Positions 34,723 to 45,188 are shown, counted from the first letter of the stretch. The stretch: DNA of 64,000 bases from Halomonas aestuarii (GCF_001886615.1 NZ_CP018139.1:2852001-2916000), one strand, 5' to 3'. Translations and numbers: made by a program. Notes: generated by a model from the sequence alone, not told the origin.

Positions 34723-35634
34723 ATGGCTGACGTCACCATCCACTCGCTCAAGGCGCTGGCGATCTTCAAGACCCTGTTCGAGGCCGGGAGCGCCTCCCAG
34801 GCGGCCAGAACGCTGGGCATCACCCAGTCGGGCGTCAGCCGCTCGCTGTCCCAGCTGGAGCAGAACCTGGGGCTCGAGCTGTTCCTGCGCGAGAAGAACC
34901 GCCTGGTGGCCACACCCGAGGCGAGGGAGCTCTATGAGGAGATCCTGCGGCTGATGGGGAACATCGAGGAGCTGCGTCACAGCGTGCTGGCCCTGAAGGA
35001 GTTCGGCACCTCGCGGCTGAGGATCGCCGCCATTCCCGGCCTGGCCTTCGGTTTCGTGCCGCGCCTGATCGCCACGCTGCTGGAGGAGAACCGGGGGTTC
35101 AGCATCAGTTTCGACATGATGTCGAGCCACGATGTGCTCCGCGAGGTGGAGTCCGGTCATGCCGACATCGGCTTCGTGACCCTGCCGGTGAGTTCCCGGG
35201 TGCTGCGGGTCGAGGAGTGGCTGACCACCCACGCCCGCTGCCTGGTCCCCAGGGGGCACCCCCTGAGCGGCCTGGAGGAGTTGACCATCGCCGACCTCAA
35301 GAACCAGTACCTGGTGATCAGTAACCAGCCCAACGTGGGGGCCGACCCGCTGCTCAATCTCGCCACCGCCCACGGCATCCACATCGCCGGCAAGACCGAG
35401 GCCAATATCGGGGCCATCACCTCCCTGGTGGCCAACGGGGTAGGGATCAGCGTGATGAATCCGATCACCGCCACCGACCAGCTCTTCCGGCGGGAGGAGG
35501 TGGTGATACTGCCCTTCACCCCGGAGATCGACTTCAGCTTCGGCCTGGTCTATCGGGACGACTGGAAGCATGCCCGTGCGCTGGAGCTCATCCGCGCCTC
35601 CGGCCGGGATCTGTTGCGGTACTATCCGTCCTGA
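34723..35634 (+). CDS. LysR-family transcriptional regulator
   Basis: A 303-residue regulator with an N-terminal winged helix (SLKALAIFKTLFEAGSASQA, then LGITQSGVSRSLSQLEQNLG, residues about 5-60). The linker helix and a periplasmic-binding-like effector domain follow (about 95-300: LRIAAIPGLAF, ESGHADIGFVTLP, LVANGVGISVMNP). It is divergent from the nine-gene operon led by the aminotransferase and is the probable activator of that operon, most likely responding to the imported substrate or an intermediate. The histone-deacetylase-like gene follows 109 bases downstream. Confidence 0.9.
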   Translation: MADVTIHSLKALAIFKTLFEAGSASQAARTLGITQSGVSRSLSQLEQNLGLELFLREKNRLVATPEARELYEEILRLMGNIEELRHSVLALKEFGTSRLRIAAIPGLAFGFVPRLIATLLEENRGFSISFDMMSSHDVLREVESGHADIGFVTLPVSSRVLRVEEWLTTHARCLVPRGHPLSGLEELTIADLKNQYLVISNQPNVGADPLLNLATAHGIHIAGKTEANIGAITSLVANGVGISVMNPITATDQLFRREEVVILPFTPEIDFSFGLVYRDDWKHARALELIRASGRDLLRYYPS

Positions 35635-35743
35635 CGGCGGTCGGCCACGCTCGCCGCATCGTCTCCTGTCCGGCCGCCAGGCCGATGGAGGCGCCGCCCA
35701 TCCCCTATCTCCCATCCCCCATCCACGAGGACCCCTCAACGCA

Positions 35744-36775
35744 ATGCTGACCTTTCACAGTGAACTGACCAAACGCCGCCGGGCGCTTACCGAGCTGGAC
35801 GGCGGGCAGCTGGTGACACCCTACGAATGTCCCGAGCGGGTCGACCTGGTGCTTGCGCGCGTGCTCGAGAGCGGGCTCGGCGAGGTGCGCGAGCCGGTCG
35901 AGCACGGGCTCGCCCCGGTGCTGGCGATCCATGACCGGGGCTATGTCGAGTTCCTCGAGCGCTGCTGGGCGGACTGGGTCGCCGCGGGTCGGCAGGGCGA
36001 GGCGATCGCCTGGATCTGGCCCACCCGGACCATGCCGGGGCATGTCATCCCGCAGCACATCGACGGGCGGCTCGGCCACTATGCCCTGGGCGCCGACACC
36101 TCCATCTGCGAGGGCACCTTCGAGGCCGCCATGGCCAGCAAGGACATCGCCCTCTCGGCGGTGGACCATGTCCTGGCCACCGGTGAGCCGGCCTTCGGCC
36201 TGTGCCGACCGCCGGGCCATCACGCCGCCACCGACCAGTTCGGCGGCTACTGCTTCTTCAACAATGCGGCCATCGCCGCCCAGCGGGCCCTGGAGGCCGG
36301 CCGGTCGCGCGTGGCGGTACTGGACGTCGACTTCCACCACGGCAACGGCACCCAGGAGATCTTCTACGCCCGGGACGACGTGCTCTTCCTCTCGCTGCAC
36401 GGTGATCCCCTCCACTGCTTCCCGCACTTCCTCGGGCATGCCGACGAGACCGGCGAAGGGGCGGGCGAGGGCTTTACCGTCAACTACCCCATGGCGCCGG
36501 GCACCGGCTATGCCGCCTGGGTGGAGGCCCTGGAGGCCGCCAAGGCGCGCATCCTCGAGGCCGGCTGCGAGCTTCTGGTGGTATCGCTCGGGGTCGACGC
36601 CTTTGAACACGACCCCATCAGTGCCTTCACGCTGTCCAGCGACGACTTCACCGACGTGGGCAGGCGGCTGGGACGGCTCGGCCTGCCCACCGTCTTCCTG
36701 CTCGAGGGCGGCTATGCGGTGGAGGAGATCGGCCTCAATGCGGTCAACGTGCTGAGCGGTTTCGAGCAGCCTTGA
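35744..36775 (+). CDS. Histone-deacetylase-like amidohydrolase (acetylpolyamine amidohydrolase type)
   Basis: A 343-residue arginase/deacetylase-fold zinc hydrolase. Active-site residues are visible: LCRPPGHHAATDQFGG (paired His), VAVLDVDFHHGNGTQEIF (zinc Asp and His), VVSLGVDAFEHDP (second zinc Asp) and FLLEGGYAVEEIG. Bacterial members remove acetyl groups from polyamines or small acyl amides. ATG 35744 gives the normal family N-terminus; the longer open frame from 35570 overlaps lysR and is rejected. Because it sits behind the LysR gene of an operon with an M20 deacylase, it may be a second deacylase of the same pathway. Confidence 0.88.
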   Translation: MLTFHSELTKRRRALTELDGGQLVTPYECPERVDLVLARVLESGLGEVREPVEHGLAPVLAIHDRGYVEFLERCWADWVAAGRQGEAIAWIWPTRTMPGHVIPQHIDGRLGHYALGADTSICEGTFEAAMASKDIALSAVDHVLATGEPAFGLCRPPGHHAATDQFGGYCFFNNAAIAAQRALEAGRSRVAVLDVDFHHGNGTQEIFYARDDVLFLSLHGDPLHCFPHFLGHADETGEGAGEGFTVNYPMAPGTGYAAWVEALEAAKARILEAGCELLVVSLGVDAFEHDPISAFTLSSDDFTDVGRRLGRLGLPTVFLLEGGYAVEEIGLNAVNVLSGFEQP

Positions 36776-36825
36776 GTCGCGGGCGTTTACACTGAGATCA
36801 AGGCCATCATCACGAGGGCAACGAC

Positions 36826-37797
36826 ATGGCACGCATTCACGACGACAACTCCCGCTCCATCGGCAACACCCCGCTGGTGCGGCTCAACCGGGTCAACGAG
36901 GGGGCGACGATCTGGGCCAAGATCGAGGGGCGCAATCCCGCCTACTCGGTGAAGTGCCGTATCGGCGCGGCGATGATCTGGGATGCCGAGGCGCGGGGAG
37001 CGCTCAAGCCCGGCATGACGATCATCGAGCCCACCAGCGGCAACACCGGCATCGCGCTGGCCTTCGTGGCCGCGGCCCGGGGCTATCCGCTGGTGCTGAC
37101 CATGCCGGCCTCCATGAGCCTCGAGCGTCGCAAGGTGCTCAAGGCCCTGGGGGCCGACCTGGTGCTCACCGACCCCGCCAAGGGCATGCCCGGTGCCATT
37201 GCTCGGGCCGAGGAGATCGCCGCCACCGACCCGGCCCGGTACTGGCTGCCCCAGCAGTTCCAGAACCCGGCCAATCCCGGCATCCACGAGACCACCACCG
37301 GTCCCGAGATCTGGGACGACACCGACGGCGCGGTCGATGTCTTCGTGGCCGGTGTCGGCACGGGCGGCACCCTCACCGGGGTCGCTCGCTACATCAAGCA
37401 GACCCGGGGCAAGGCGATCACCGCCGTGGCCGTGGAACCCGTCGACTCGCCGGTGATCACCCAGACCCTCCATGGGCAGGCACCCACGCCGGCCCCCCAC
37501 AAGATCCAGGGCATCGGCGCCGGGTTCGTGCCGGCCAACCTGGACATGGCGCTGGTGGATCGCGTCGAGACCGTCGGCAACGACGACGCCATGGCCATGG
37601 CGCATCGGCTGATGCAGGAGGAGGGCATCCTCTGCGGGATCTCCTGCGGCGCCGCGGTGGTGGTCGCGGTGCGCCTCGGTCGCCTGCCCGAGTTCCGGGA
37701 CCGGAACATCGTGGTCGTGCTGCCCGACAGCGCCGAGCGGTATCTCTCCTCGGCGCTCTTCGCGGGCCGCTTCGGCGAGCAGGAGAGCGTCCAGTGA
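36826..37797 (+). CDS. cysK: Cysteine synthase A (O-acetylserine sulfhydrylase)
   Basis: A 323-residue PLP enzyme that makes cysteine from O-acetylserine and sulfide. The PLP lysine is Lys43 in [14 protein letters not shown], the substrate-binding loop [19 protein letters not shown], and the phosphate-binding glycines [28 protein letters not shown] and GISCGAA are CysK blocks. Length and motifs match CysK more than CysM. It follows the amidohydrolase by 50 bases but is likely an independent housekeeping gene. Confidence 0.93.
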   Translation: MARIHDDNSRSIGNTPLVRLNRVNEGATIWAKIEGRNPAYSVKCRIGAAMIWDAEARGALKPGMTIIEPTSGNTGIALAFVAAARGYPLVLTMPASMSLERRKVLKALGADLVLTDPAKGMPGAIARAEEIAATDPARYWLPQQFQNPANPGIHETTTGPEIWDDTDGAVDVFVAGVGTGGTLTGVARYIKQTRGKAITAVAVEPVDSPVITQTLHGQAPTPAPHKIQGIGAGFVPANLDMALVDRVETVGNDDAMAMAHRLMQEEGILCGISCGAAVVVAVRLGRLPEFRDRNIVVVLPDSAERYLSSALFAGRFGEQESVQ

Positions 37798-37824
37798 GCC
37801 GCCAGGACCCCGCGGGCGACGATG

Positions 37825-38028
37825 TCAGCCCCCCGCCTCGTCGAGGTGTCGCTGCCTCTCCTCCAGGTCCTGGTTGATCCGCTGTGCCGCCTGCTCGGCG
37901 CGCTCGATGGTCCCCTGCGGCTGGGAGAGCGTCTCGCTCCTGTCCCCGGAGGTGACGGCCGAGTCCAGATAGGTCTTCATCACGTAGCCGAGAAGGATCA
38001 GGGCCAGGAGCAGGCCAATGAGTCGCAT
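37825..38028 (-). CDS. Small single-helix membrane protein, unknown
   Basis: A 67-residue protein that I do not recognise. One N-terminal membrane helix (MRLIGLLLALILLGYVMKTY) is followed by a polar, Glu/Gln/Arg-rich helix that ends DLEERQRHLDEAGG. It has a very good ribosome site (GGGAGGAA, 5 bases before ATG), which is the main reason to accept it. The stop converges closely with cysK (27 bases). The likely topology is a membrane anchor with a short charged domain. Confidence 0.65.
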   Translation of the reverse strand: MRLIGLLLALILLGYVMKTYLDSAVTSGDRSETLSQPQGTIERAEQAAQRINQDLEERQRHLDEAGG

Positions 38029-38349
38029 GTCGTTTCCTCCCGGAGGGCGTGGGTGGGTCAGCGGTGTGGGCATGCCCAGTATAGGCGCCTCCCGCCACGG
38101 CCAGGAGGTCGGGACGGTCGACACCCTTCCGGGCTCGTGCCCCCGCCGATGCCCCATCATAGGGCTTGGCGTTTCCCGGGACCCGGACCAAACTATTAGG
38201 GCCACCGCGTCAGAGCGGGCAACCGGGGACAGGCCATGCACGACTATCCAGGGGGGGCGAGGGGCGTCGGGCAGAACCGCTACTCGCGGAGGGGCCCGTG
38301 GGGGTGTGCGGTCGCTCCCGACGGCCGTGACCCGAGCGGGCCTCGTTAG
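38029..38349. other. Intergenic region before the GGDEF-EAL gene
   Basis: A 321-base gap between two divergent genes. A TATACT hexamer on the minus strand (38083-38078) could be the -10 of the small membrane protein, but its -35 is weak. On the plus strand TTGGCG (38166-38171) with CAAACT 17 bases later is a poor promoter candidate. No coding sequence is supported. Confidence 0.4.
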
Positions 38350-40611
38350 ATGAAGCGCTCGCAGCGGCGCATCGTCATGCTGGCGATGCTCGGCATCCTG
38401 GTGACCGGAGCGCTGGTGGGGGTCGCCACGGCCTGGCCGCTCTACCAGGCCCATCGCCAGGGCCTCGAGACCATCACCCTGGTGAGCGCCTCGGCCCAGG
38501 CGGACTCCCTGGAACACCTGCTGGCCCGCTATCGCGACGTGGCCCGACAGTTCACCAGCCGCACCCAGATTCGCCTCTATCTCGAGCGCTATGCCCGTCA
38601 GGCCGTGGAGCGCGACGCGCTGGTGGCCTTCACCACCCCGCGGCTGGTGGATGCCATGTTGCAGTCCTCGGATCTGGTGGGCCTGGTCCGACTGGGTCCG
38701 GGGGGCCACCCGCTGGTCACGATCGGTCGCACCCCCGAGCCATTGCCGGGCCCGACGCTTGCCGCGGCGGCCTCGACCGGCAGCACGCAGCTGGTGCAAC
38801 AGGAGGAGGGGATGCTGCTGGAGGTGGCGGCCCCGATCCTGTCCCGGGACAGCCAGCGCATCGGAACCGACGTGCTCTATTTCAGCCCCCAGGCCATGGC
38901 CGGGGTGCTGGCCGATGCCAGTCGCTTCGGCGAGGGCGCGCGCCAATGGTTGCTGGGAACGCCCGACGCGACGCTGCTGGCGGTGGATTCGCAGGGGGTG
39001 GTGACCCTGGCCGAGGCGGGGGAGCGGCTGGCCGCCGGCCAGGGCGAGGTCCAGGCCGGTGGTCCGGCCGGGCTGACCCGCGAGGGCGGGTGGTGGGGGG
39101 ACACGGTCATGGTGCATGCGCCGCTGGCCACCCCAGGGTGGGGACTGCTCGTGAAGATTCCCGCTCGCAGCTTCTACGGCATGGTCTTCCACGAGCTGCT
39201 CTGGCCGGTCGTCATGGTGCTGGTGCTCATGACGCTGGGGGCCTTCGCCACGGTGCGGACCATCAGTCCGCTGCTGTCGCGCATCACCGATCAGGCCGGG
39301 CGGCTGAGCCGGTCGGTCAACTTCGATCCGTTGACCGGCCTGCCCAACCGCAACTATCTCAACCAGCGGCTGGCCGTGGCCCTGGAAGTGGCCGAAGAGG
39401 CCGACGGGGAACTGGCGGTGCTGTTTCTCGACCTGGACCATTTCAAGGACATCAACGACAGCCTGGGCCATCCGCTGGGGGACCGCCTGCTGCAGGCGGT
39501 GGGCCAGCGACTGTTCCGGGTCGTGCGGGACATGGACGCCCTGGGGCGGCTGGGGGGTGACGAGTTCCTGCTGGTGATGGAGCACCTGCATGAGCCCGCC
39601 GATGCGGGCCGGGTGGCGCAGAAGCTGATCGATGCCCTTCTGCAGCCCTTCGATATCGACCAGCACGAGATCTTCATCGGCGCCTCCATCGGCATCAGCC
39701 TCTACCCCCGTGATGGGCGAAGCGCCGAGGAGCTGATCCAGCACGCCGATACCGCCATGTACGGCGCCAAGGCGCTCAAGCGCAATACCTGGAAGTTCTT
39801 CACGCCGGAACTGGGCGAGGCAAGTCGCGAACGCTTCGCCATGGACACCGGGCTGCGCCGGGCGCTGGACCGCAACGAACTGGTGCTGCACTACCAGCCC
39901 CAGGCCCGCGTGGAGGGCAACAGCGTGTTCGGCGCCGAGGCGCTGGTGCGGTGGACGACCCCGGAGGGCGAGGTGATCGGCCCGGGACGCTTCATCGCCC
40001 TGGCCGAGGAGGGCGGGTTGATCCACGCGATCGGCCGCTGGGTGTTGAGCGAGGCCTGCCACCAGGCGCGGCAGTGGGAGCTGCGCGGCCTTCCCCTGCG
40101 CGTCTCGGTCAACCTCTCGGGGCTGCAGGTGGTGCAGGGAGACATCGTCGGCGACGTGCGGGCCGCGCTCCACCAGAGCGGGCTGTCCCCCGCGCGGCTG
40201 GAACTGGAGATCACCGAGGGCTTCGTGATCGGCCATGCCGATGAGGGGCTGGAGCGGCTGCATGGCCTGCGCCGCCTGGGCGTCGAACTGGCCGTGGATG
40301 ATTTCGGCACCGGCTACTCCTCGCTCTCCTACCTCAAGCGCCTGCCGGTGCAGTGCCTGAAGATCGACCAGTCCTTCATCGCCGATGTGCCCGGCGACCC
40401 CGACGACGAGACGATCGTCGCCGCCATCCTCTCGATCGCCGATCGCCTCGGGCTGGACGTGATCGCCGAGGGCGTGGAGAGCGCCGGCCAGCTCGACTTC
40501 CTCAGGTCCCTGGGCTGTCCCGCCTACCAGGGCGACTACCTGAGCCCGCCGCTTACGGCCGAACAGTTCGCGCTTCGCTGGGGCGGGGGAGGGTTGGCGC
40601 GGGAGGCCTGA
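38350..40611 (+). CDS. Membrane-bound GGDEF-EAL cyclic-di-GMP protein
   Basis: A 753-residue bifunctional-type signalling protein. Helix 1 (residues about 9-30) and helix 2 (about 280-302) flank a periplasmic sensor of about 250 residues with no clear named fold, possibly Cache-like. The diguanylate cyclase domain follows (FDPLTGLPNRNYLNQRL; intact GGDEF at 402-406), then the phosphodiesterase domain: EAL at 530-532, VNLSGLQV, LEITEG, VDDFGTGYSSLSYLKRLP and KIDQSFI. The motifs of both domains appear intact, so both activities are possible. The ribosome site before ATG is weak. dnaX follows after 150 bases. Confidence 0.92.
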   Translation: MKRSQRRIVMLAMLGILVTGALVGVATAWPLYQAHRQGLETITLVSASAQADSLEHLLARYRDVARQFTSRTQIRLYLERYARQAVERDALVAFTTPRLVDAMLQSSDLVGLVRLGPGGHPLVTIGRTPEPLPGPTLAAAASTGSTQLVQQEEGMLLEVAAPILSRDSQRIGTDVLYFSPQAMAGVLADASRFGEGARQWLLGTPDATLLAVDSQGVVTLAEAGERLAAGQGEVQAGGPAGLTREGGWWGDTVMVHAPLATPGWGLLVKIPARSFYGMVFHELLWPVVMVLVLMTLGAFATVRTISPLLSRITDQAGRLSRSVNFDPLTGLPNRNYLNQRLAVALEVAEEADGELAVLFLDLDHFKDINDSLGHPLGDRLLQAVGQRLFRVVRDMDALGRLGGDEFLLVMEHLHEPADAGRVAQKLIDALLQPFDIDQHEIFIGASIGISLYPRDGRSAEELIQHADTAMYGAKALKRNTWKFFTPELGEASRERFAMDTGLRRALDRNELVLHYQPQARVEGNSVFGAEALVRWTTPEGEVIGPGRFIALAEEGGLIHAIGRWVLSEACHQARQWELRGLPLRVSVNLSGLQVVQGDIVGDVRAALHQSGLSPARLELEITEGFVIGHADEGLERLHGLRRLGVELAVDDFGTGYSSLSYLKRLPVQCLKIDQSFIADVPGDPDDETIVAAILSIADRLGLDVIAEGVESAGQLDFLRSLGCPAYQGDYLSPPLTAEQFALRWGGGGLAREA

Positions 40612-40761
40612 ACCGACGCCGCTTTCCGCCGGGCGCCCCGGTCGCTAGAATGAACGGCTCCAGTCGGGCATCGGGCCCGGTCATCGCAGGCGTCCCTCTG
40701 ACCTCCCGGCATCCGTCTTCACCCAGCTGCTGTTTGCTTTACCGCAAGGATCCCGCGCTGC

Positions 40762-42717
40762 ATGAGCTATCAGGTTCTGGCCCGCAAGTGGCGACCGCGT
40801 ACCTTCCATGAACTGGTCGGCCAGGAGCATGTCCAGCGGGCGCTGGTCAATGCCCTGGACCAGGGCCGGCTGCACCACGCCTACCTGTTCACCGGCACCC
40901 GCGGGGTGGGCAAGACGACCCTGGCGCGCATCCTGGCCAAGTGCCTCAACTGCACGGCGAACGGTCGCGGCGACGAGGGTGTGACCTCGACGCCCTGTGG
41001 CGAGTGCGACAGCTGCCGGTCCATCGACGAGGGGCGCTTCGTCGACCTGATCGAGGTCGATGCCGCCTCGCGCACCAAGGTGGAGGACACCCGCGAGCTG
41101 CTCGACAACGTGCAGTACGCGCCGACCCAGGGTCGCTACAAGGTGTACCTGATCGACGAGGTGCACATGCTCTCCACCAGCAGCTTCAATGCGCTGCTCA
41201 AGACCCTGGAAGAGCCGCCGCCCCACGTGAAGTTCCTGCTGGCGACCACCGACCCGCAGAAGCTGCCCCCCACGGTGCTGTCGCGCTGCCTGCAGTTCAC
41301 CCTCAAGCACATGCCGCCGGAGCGGATCGTCTCGCACCTGGCCATGGTGCTCGAGGCCGAGAGGGTGCCCTTCGAGGAGAGCGCCCTGTGGCTGCTCGGC
41401 AAGGCCGCCGAGGGCTCCATGCGCGATGCCATGAGCCTCACCGACCAGGCCATCGCCTTCGGCCAGGGCGAGGTTCGCCATGCCGACGTGGCGGCCATGC
41501 TCGGCACCCTGGACCACCGCCATGTGCTGGCGCTGGTCGAGGCGCTGGCCGAGGTGGATGCCGCCCGGCTGCTCGCCGAGGTGGCCGCCCTGGCCGAGCA
41601 GGGTCCCGACTTTGCCGCAGTGCTCGACGACATCACCGGCGTGCTGCACCGCCTGGCCATCGCCCAGATGGTGCCCGACGCCGTGGACAACGGCCACGGC
41701 GACCGGGAGGCCCTGCTGGCCCTGGCCGCGCGCTTCACCGCCGAGGACATACAGCTCTTCTACCAGATCGGCATCCAGGGCCGCGGTGACATGGAACATG
41801 CCCCGGACCTGCGCACCGCCCTGGAGATGACGCTGCTGCGCATGCTGGCGTTCCGCCCCCAGGGGGTGCCCCGGCCCGCCCAGACGCCGCTCCCTCTGCG
41901 CGGGCAGGGCGGTGCCGGCGAGACAGGGCCGGCAACGGGCCCGAAGGAAGCGTCGGGGCCGGCCGCCGAGGCGAGCCACGCCCCGGCGCCCGCGCCCGGG
42001 GCTGCCTCCGGCGAGGCCCCGGCCCGTCCCGCTCCTGTCGAGTCGGCGCCAGAGACAGGGCCAGAGCCAGAGCCGGCCGGGGAGGCCAGGCCGGCGCCGC
42101 CGCCGGACGACGAGCCGCCCCCCTGGGTGGAGCGGGAGGACGCGTCGGCTCAAGATGTGCCTCGCGAACCCGAGGCCGGCCAGGAGCTGCCGGAGGGGGC
42201 GCACGAGAACCCTTCCCCGGCGATGATGACCGAGCGCTCCGAAGCGGCGCATCCGGCCGACGCCACCCAGGAGGCCGAGCCTGCCGACGCGCCGCCGGTC
42301 GTCCTGGAGGGGCGCTTCGGCCACGACGACTGGCTGGCGCGCTTCGAGGGGCTGGGCCTGGGGGGACTGACTCGCAACCTGGCGGCCCACTGCGTGATCG
42401 AGGCCGACGACGGCGAACAGCTGACGATGCGTCTCGACCCCTCCCAGGAGGCGATGAACGCCGAGGTCCACGTGACCCGCATCCGCGAGGCGCTGGCGGC
42501 CATCGGCATCGAGCGACGCCTGGTGCTCGAGCCGGGGGAGCTCCCCCGGGAGGTCGAGACACCGAAGCAGCGGGCCGATCGCCTGGCCGCCCAGCGTCAT
42601 GCCGAGGCGATTGAAGCCCTGAGCCGTGACCCCCATGTACAGAAGCTGAAGCAGGCCTTCGGTGCGCGCCTGATCGAATCCACGGTCAAGCCCGCCGATG
42701 CCGAGGCGCGTGGCTGA
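40762..42717 (+). CDS. dnaX: DNA polymerase III subunit gamma/tau
   Basis: A 651-residue clamp-loader ATPase. Walker A is [14 protein letters not shown], followed by a four-cysteine zinc module (CLNCTANG, then CGECDSC) and Walker B in [10 protein letters not shown]. The arginine finger is in TVLSRCLQF. Residues about 375-500 are a Pro/Ala/Glu-rich linker, and the C-terminal domain that binds the polymerase follows ([20 protein letters not shown]). I see no A-AAA-AAG slippery heptamer of the E. coli kind, so a separate gamma form is not evident. It leads the usual dnaX-ybaB-recR order. Confidence 0.96.
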   Translation: MSYQVLARKWRPRTFHELVGQEHVQRALVNALDQGRLHHAYLFTGTRGVGKTTLARILAKCLNCTANGRGDEGVTSTPCGECDSCRSIDEGRFVDLIEVDAASRTKVEDTRELLDNVQYAPTQGRYKVYLIDEVHMLSTSSFNALLKTLEEPPPHVKFLLATTDPQKLPPTVLSRCLQFTLKHMPPERIVSHLAMVLEAERVPFEESALWLLGKAAEGSMRDAMSLTDQAIAFGQGEVRHADVAAMLGTLDHRHVLALVEALAEVDAARLLAEVAALAEQGPDFAAVLDDITGVLHRLAIAQMVPDAVDNGHGDREALLALAARFTAEDIQLFYQIGIQGRGDMEHAPDLRTALEMTLLRMLAFRPQGVPRPAQTPLPLRGQGGAGETGPATGPKEASGPAAEASHAPAPAPGAASGEAPARPAPVESAPETGPEPEPAGEARPAPPPDDEPPPWVEREDASAQDVPREPEAGQELPEGAHENPSPAMMTERSEAAHPADATQEAEPADAPPVVLEGRFGHDDWLARFEGLGLGGLTRNLAAHCVIEADDGEQLTMRLDPSQEAMNAEVHVTRIREALAAIGIERRLVLEPGELPREVETPKQRADRLAAQRHAEAIEALSRDPHVQKLKQAFGARLIESTVKPADAEARG

Positions 42718-42763
42718 GCCGCCGCCCCCATACCGATCACACCAACCACGAGAGGACTTCGCC

Positions 42764-43090
42764 ATGAACAAGGGTGGCATGGGCAATATCATGAAGCAGG
42801 CCCAGGAGATGCAGGAGAAGATGCAGAAGGCCCAGGAGGAGGTCGCCAAGGCCGAGGTCCAGGGTGAGGCGGGGGCCGGCATGGTCAAGGTGACCATGAA
42901 TGGCCGCCATGACGTCAGCAAGGTCGATCTCGACCCGAGCCTCATGGAGGAGGACAAGGAGCTTCTCGAGGACCTGCTGGCCGCCGCCGTGAATGACGCG
43001 GTGCGCAAGGTCGAGGCAAGCTCCAAGGCCAAGATGGAGGAGGCCACGGCCGGCCTCAATCTGCCGCCTGGCTTCAAGATGCCCTTCTGA
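42764..43090 (+). CDS. ybaB: YbaB/EbfC nucleoid-associated protein
   Basis: A 108-residue DNA-binding protein that acts as a dimer. [20 protein letters not shown] and the coiled Gln/Lys/Glu helix begin it. The strand block [20 protein letters not shown] follows, and [12 protein letters not shown] ends it, all standard for the family. ATG 42764 has a GAGAGGA site 8-9 bases upstream. It lies 46 bases after dnaX and 22 bases before recR, as in most gammaproteobacteria. Confidence 0.95.
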   Translation: MNKGGMGNIMKQAQEMQEKMQKAQEEVAKAEVQGEAGAGMVKVTMNGRHDVSKVDLDPSLMEEDKELLEDLLAAAVNDAVRKVEASSKAKMEEATAGLNLPPGFKMPF

Positions 43091-43112
43091 TCGTGGCCGA
43101 GATGGACAGACC

Positions 43113-43718
43113 ATGAGCTTTTCCCCGCTGGTCGAGAGACTGATGGAGTCGCTGCGGGTGCTGCCGGGCGTCGGGCCTAAGACAGCCCAGCGCATGGCCA
43201 TGCACCTGCTCGAGCGCGACCGTGACGGCGGTCGGCGTCTGGTGGAGGCGCTGGACGTGTCGCTCGAGCGGGTCGGCTATTGCCAGCGATGCCGGACCCT
43301 GACCGAGGAGGAGGTGTGCGGTATCTGCCTGAGTGCGCGTCGCGACGACGCCGTGCTCTGCGTGGTGGAATCGCCCGCCGACCAGCTCGCCATCGAGGAG
43401 GCGGGCGGTTTCCGCGGTCGCTACTTCGTGCTGCATGGCCACCTCTCGCCGCTCGACGGCATTGGGCCCGAGGACATCGGGCTCGACCAGCTCGAGGCGC
43501 GGGTCGCCGAAGCGGGCGTGGAGGAGGTGGTCCTCGCCACCAATCCCACCGTGGAGGGCGAGGCGACCGCCCACTACATCGCCGCCCAGCTCTCCCCGCT
43601 GGGCGTGTCGCTCTCGCGGCTGGCCTATGGCGTGCCCATGGGCGGCGAGCTCGAGTACGTCGACGGTGGTACCCTGAGCCGCGCCTTCAATGGTCGCCTG
43701 CCCTTCCGGGGCGAGTGA
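43113..43718 (+). CDS. recR: Recombination mediator RecR
   Basis: A 201-residue protein of the RecFOR repair pathway. The helix-hairpin-helix ([20 protein letters not shown]) is followed by a four-cysteine zinc finger ([20 protein letters not shown]), a Toprim domain ([39 protein letters not shown]) and a Walker-B-like end ([20 protein letters not shown]). Length and domains are complete. Confidence 0.96.
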   Translation: MSFSPLVERLMESLRVLPGVGPKTAQRMAMHLLERDRDGGRRLVEALDVSLERVGYCQRCRTLTEEEVCGICLSARRDDAVLCVVESPADQLAIEEAGGFRGRYFVLHGHLSPLDGIGPEDIGLDQLEARVAEAGVEEVVLATNPTVEGEATAHYIAAQLSPLGVSLSRLAYGVPMGGELEYVDGGTLSRAFNGRLPFRGE

Positions 43719-43745
43719 CCTTCCCCCCTGCTGTCGGAACCCTGA

Positions 43746-44876
43746 ATGACCCTGAACCCCGAGATACGCTGGATCGATACCCCTGCCGCCCTGGACTCCG
43801 CCTGCGCCGAGGTGGCCGATGCCGATGTCATCGCCCTGGATACCGAGTTCTTTCGCGAGAACACCTTCCATCCGGTGCCGGCGCTGATCCAGTTCGCCGC
43901 GGGCGGCGCCCCGGCCTTCCTGGTGGATCCCCTGGAGGTGGCCTGCACCGAGGCCTTCCGGCGCCTGCTGGCCGAGGGGCCGCTGAAGCTGCTGCATGCC
44001 TCGAGCGAGGACCTGGAGGTCTTCGCCCACTGGGCCGGGGTCCCCGTGGCACCCCTGGTGGATACCCAGATCGCCCAGTCGCTGCTCGGCGAGGTGCCCT
44101 CGATGGGCTACCAGAAGTGCGTGGAGTTCTGGACCGGCGAGACCCTGCCCAAGGACGAGACCCGCTCCAACTGGCTGTTGCGCCCGCTCTCCGACTCCCA
44201 GAAGCGCTATGCGGCCCTGGATGTCGTCTACCTGCTGGACGTCTGGGAGCACCAGCGCGAGGCCCTCGATCGCCAGGGCCGGATGGCCTGGGTCGAGGCC
44301 GATTGCGCCGCGCTGGTGGCCCAGGCGGCGCGCAGCGAGACCGCCGATGGCCAATGGTACCTGCGCCATCGCCAGCTCTGGCGACTCTCCCCGCGTCAGG
44401 TGGAGGCCTATCGTCGCCTGACCCTCTGGCGGGAGGGGGAGGCCCGGCGCCGCGACGTGCCGAGGGGCTGGCTCGTCCACGACCGGCTGCTGTACGCCAT
44501 TGCCGAGCAGCTGCCGGAAAACCGCTTCGAGCTGTCGCGTGTAGAGGGCCTGAAGCCGCCGCTGATCAAGCGCGAGGGCGACGAACTGCTGAGGCTGGTG
44601 CGCGAGGCCCTGCAGATCGACGAGAGCGCGCTGCCGCCGGCGCCGCTCTCGCCCATGACCCCGGAGTTCAAGCAGCGCCTCAAGGCCCTGAAGAAGGTGG
44701 TCAATGCCGACGCCGAGGCCCTCGGCGTGGCGCCCGAGGTACTGCTGAGACGGCGCGAGCTGGAGGCCCTGGTGAGTGCCGACCTGAGGGGCGAGCCGTT
44801 GCCCATGCCCGGCGGCTGGCGAGGGGATCGACTGGCGGCGGGCCTGACCGCGGTCCTCGAGGAGGTGTCACGATGA
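43746..44876 (+). CDS. rnd: Ribonuclease D
   Basis: A 376-residue 3'-5' exoribonuclease for tRNA and small RNA maturation. The DEDDy motifs are VIALDTEFFRENTF (Asp, Glu), LLHASSEDLEVF (Asp) and KRYAALDVVYLLDVW (Tyr, Asp). HRDC domains follow; the first is clear (LTLWREGEARRRDVPRGWLV). The stop overlaps the ycgL start by 4 bases, so the two are coupled. It starts 27 bases after recR. Confidence 0.94.
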   Translation: MTLNPEIRWIDTPAALDSACAEVADADVIALDTEFFRENTFHPVPALIQFAAGGAPAFLVDPLEVACTEAFRRLLAEGPLKLLHASSEDLEVFAHWAGVPVAPLVDTQIAQSLLGEVPSMGYQKCVEFWTGETLPKDETRSNWLLRPLSDSQKRYAALDVVYLLDVWEHQREALDRQGRMAWVEADCAALVAQAARSETADGQWYLRHRQLWRLSPRQVEAYRRLTLWREGEARRRDVPRGWLVHDRLLYAIAEQLPENRFELSRVEGLKPPLIKREGDELLRLVREALQIDESALPPAPLSPMTPEFKQRLKALKKVVNADAEALGVAPEVLLRRRELEALVSADLRGEPLPMPGGWRGDRLAAGLTAVLEEVSR

Positions 44877-45184
44877 GCGACGACCGGATGCGCGGCAACA
44901 AGCTGCTGTGCGAGATCTTCAGGAGCTCGCGAAAGGAGGAGATGTACCTCTACGTGGACAAGCGACAGGGGCTCAGTGAAGTGCCCGAGGCGCTGCTGGG
45001 CCATTTCGGCCGGCCGATCTCGGCCATGACCCTGATCCTCACGCCGGAGAAGACGCTGGGACGGGCCAGGGCCCTGGACGTCATGGCCGCCATCCGCGAG
45101 AAGGGCTACTACCTGCAGATGCCTCCGGCCAAGGAGGACTATCTGCTCGATCTCTATCGCACCCCGACCACGGCACGTTACTAG
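44873..45184 (+). CDS. ycgL: YcgL-domain protein
   Basis: A 103-residue protein of the YcgL family, small gammaproteobacterial proteins of unknown biochemical role. It shows MYLYVDKRQGLSEVPEALL and PEKTLGRARALDVMAAIREK, then GYYLQMPPAKEDYLLDLYR. ATG overlaps the rnd stop (ATGA); rnd-ycgL is a common order. The 31-bp repeat array begins 4 bases after its stop. Confidence 0.9.
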   Translation: MSDDRMRGNKLLCEIFRSSRKEEMYLYVDKRQGLSEVPEALLGHFGRPISAMTLILTPEKTLGRARALDVMAAIREKGYYLQMPPAKEDYLLDLYRTPTTARY

Positions 45185-45188
45185 TTCA

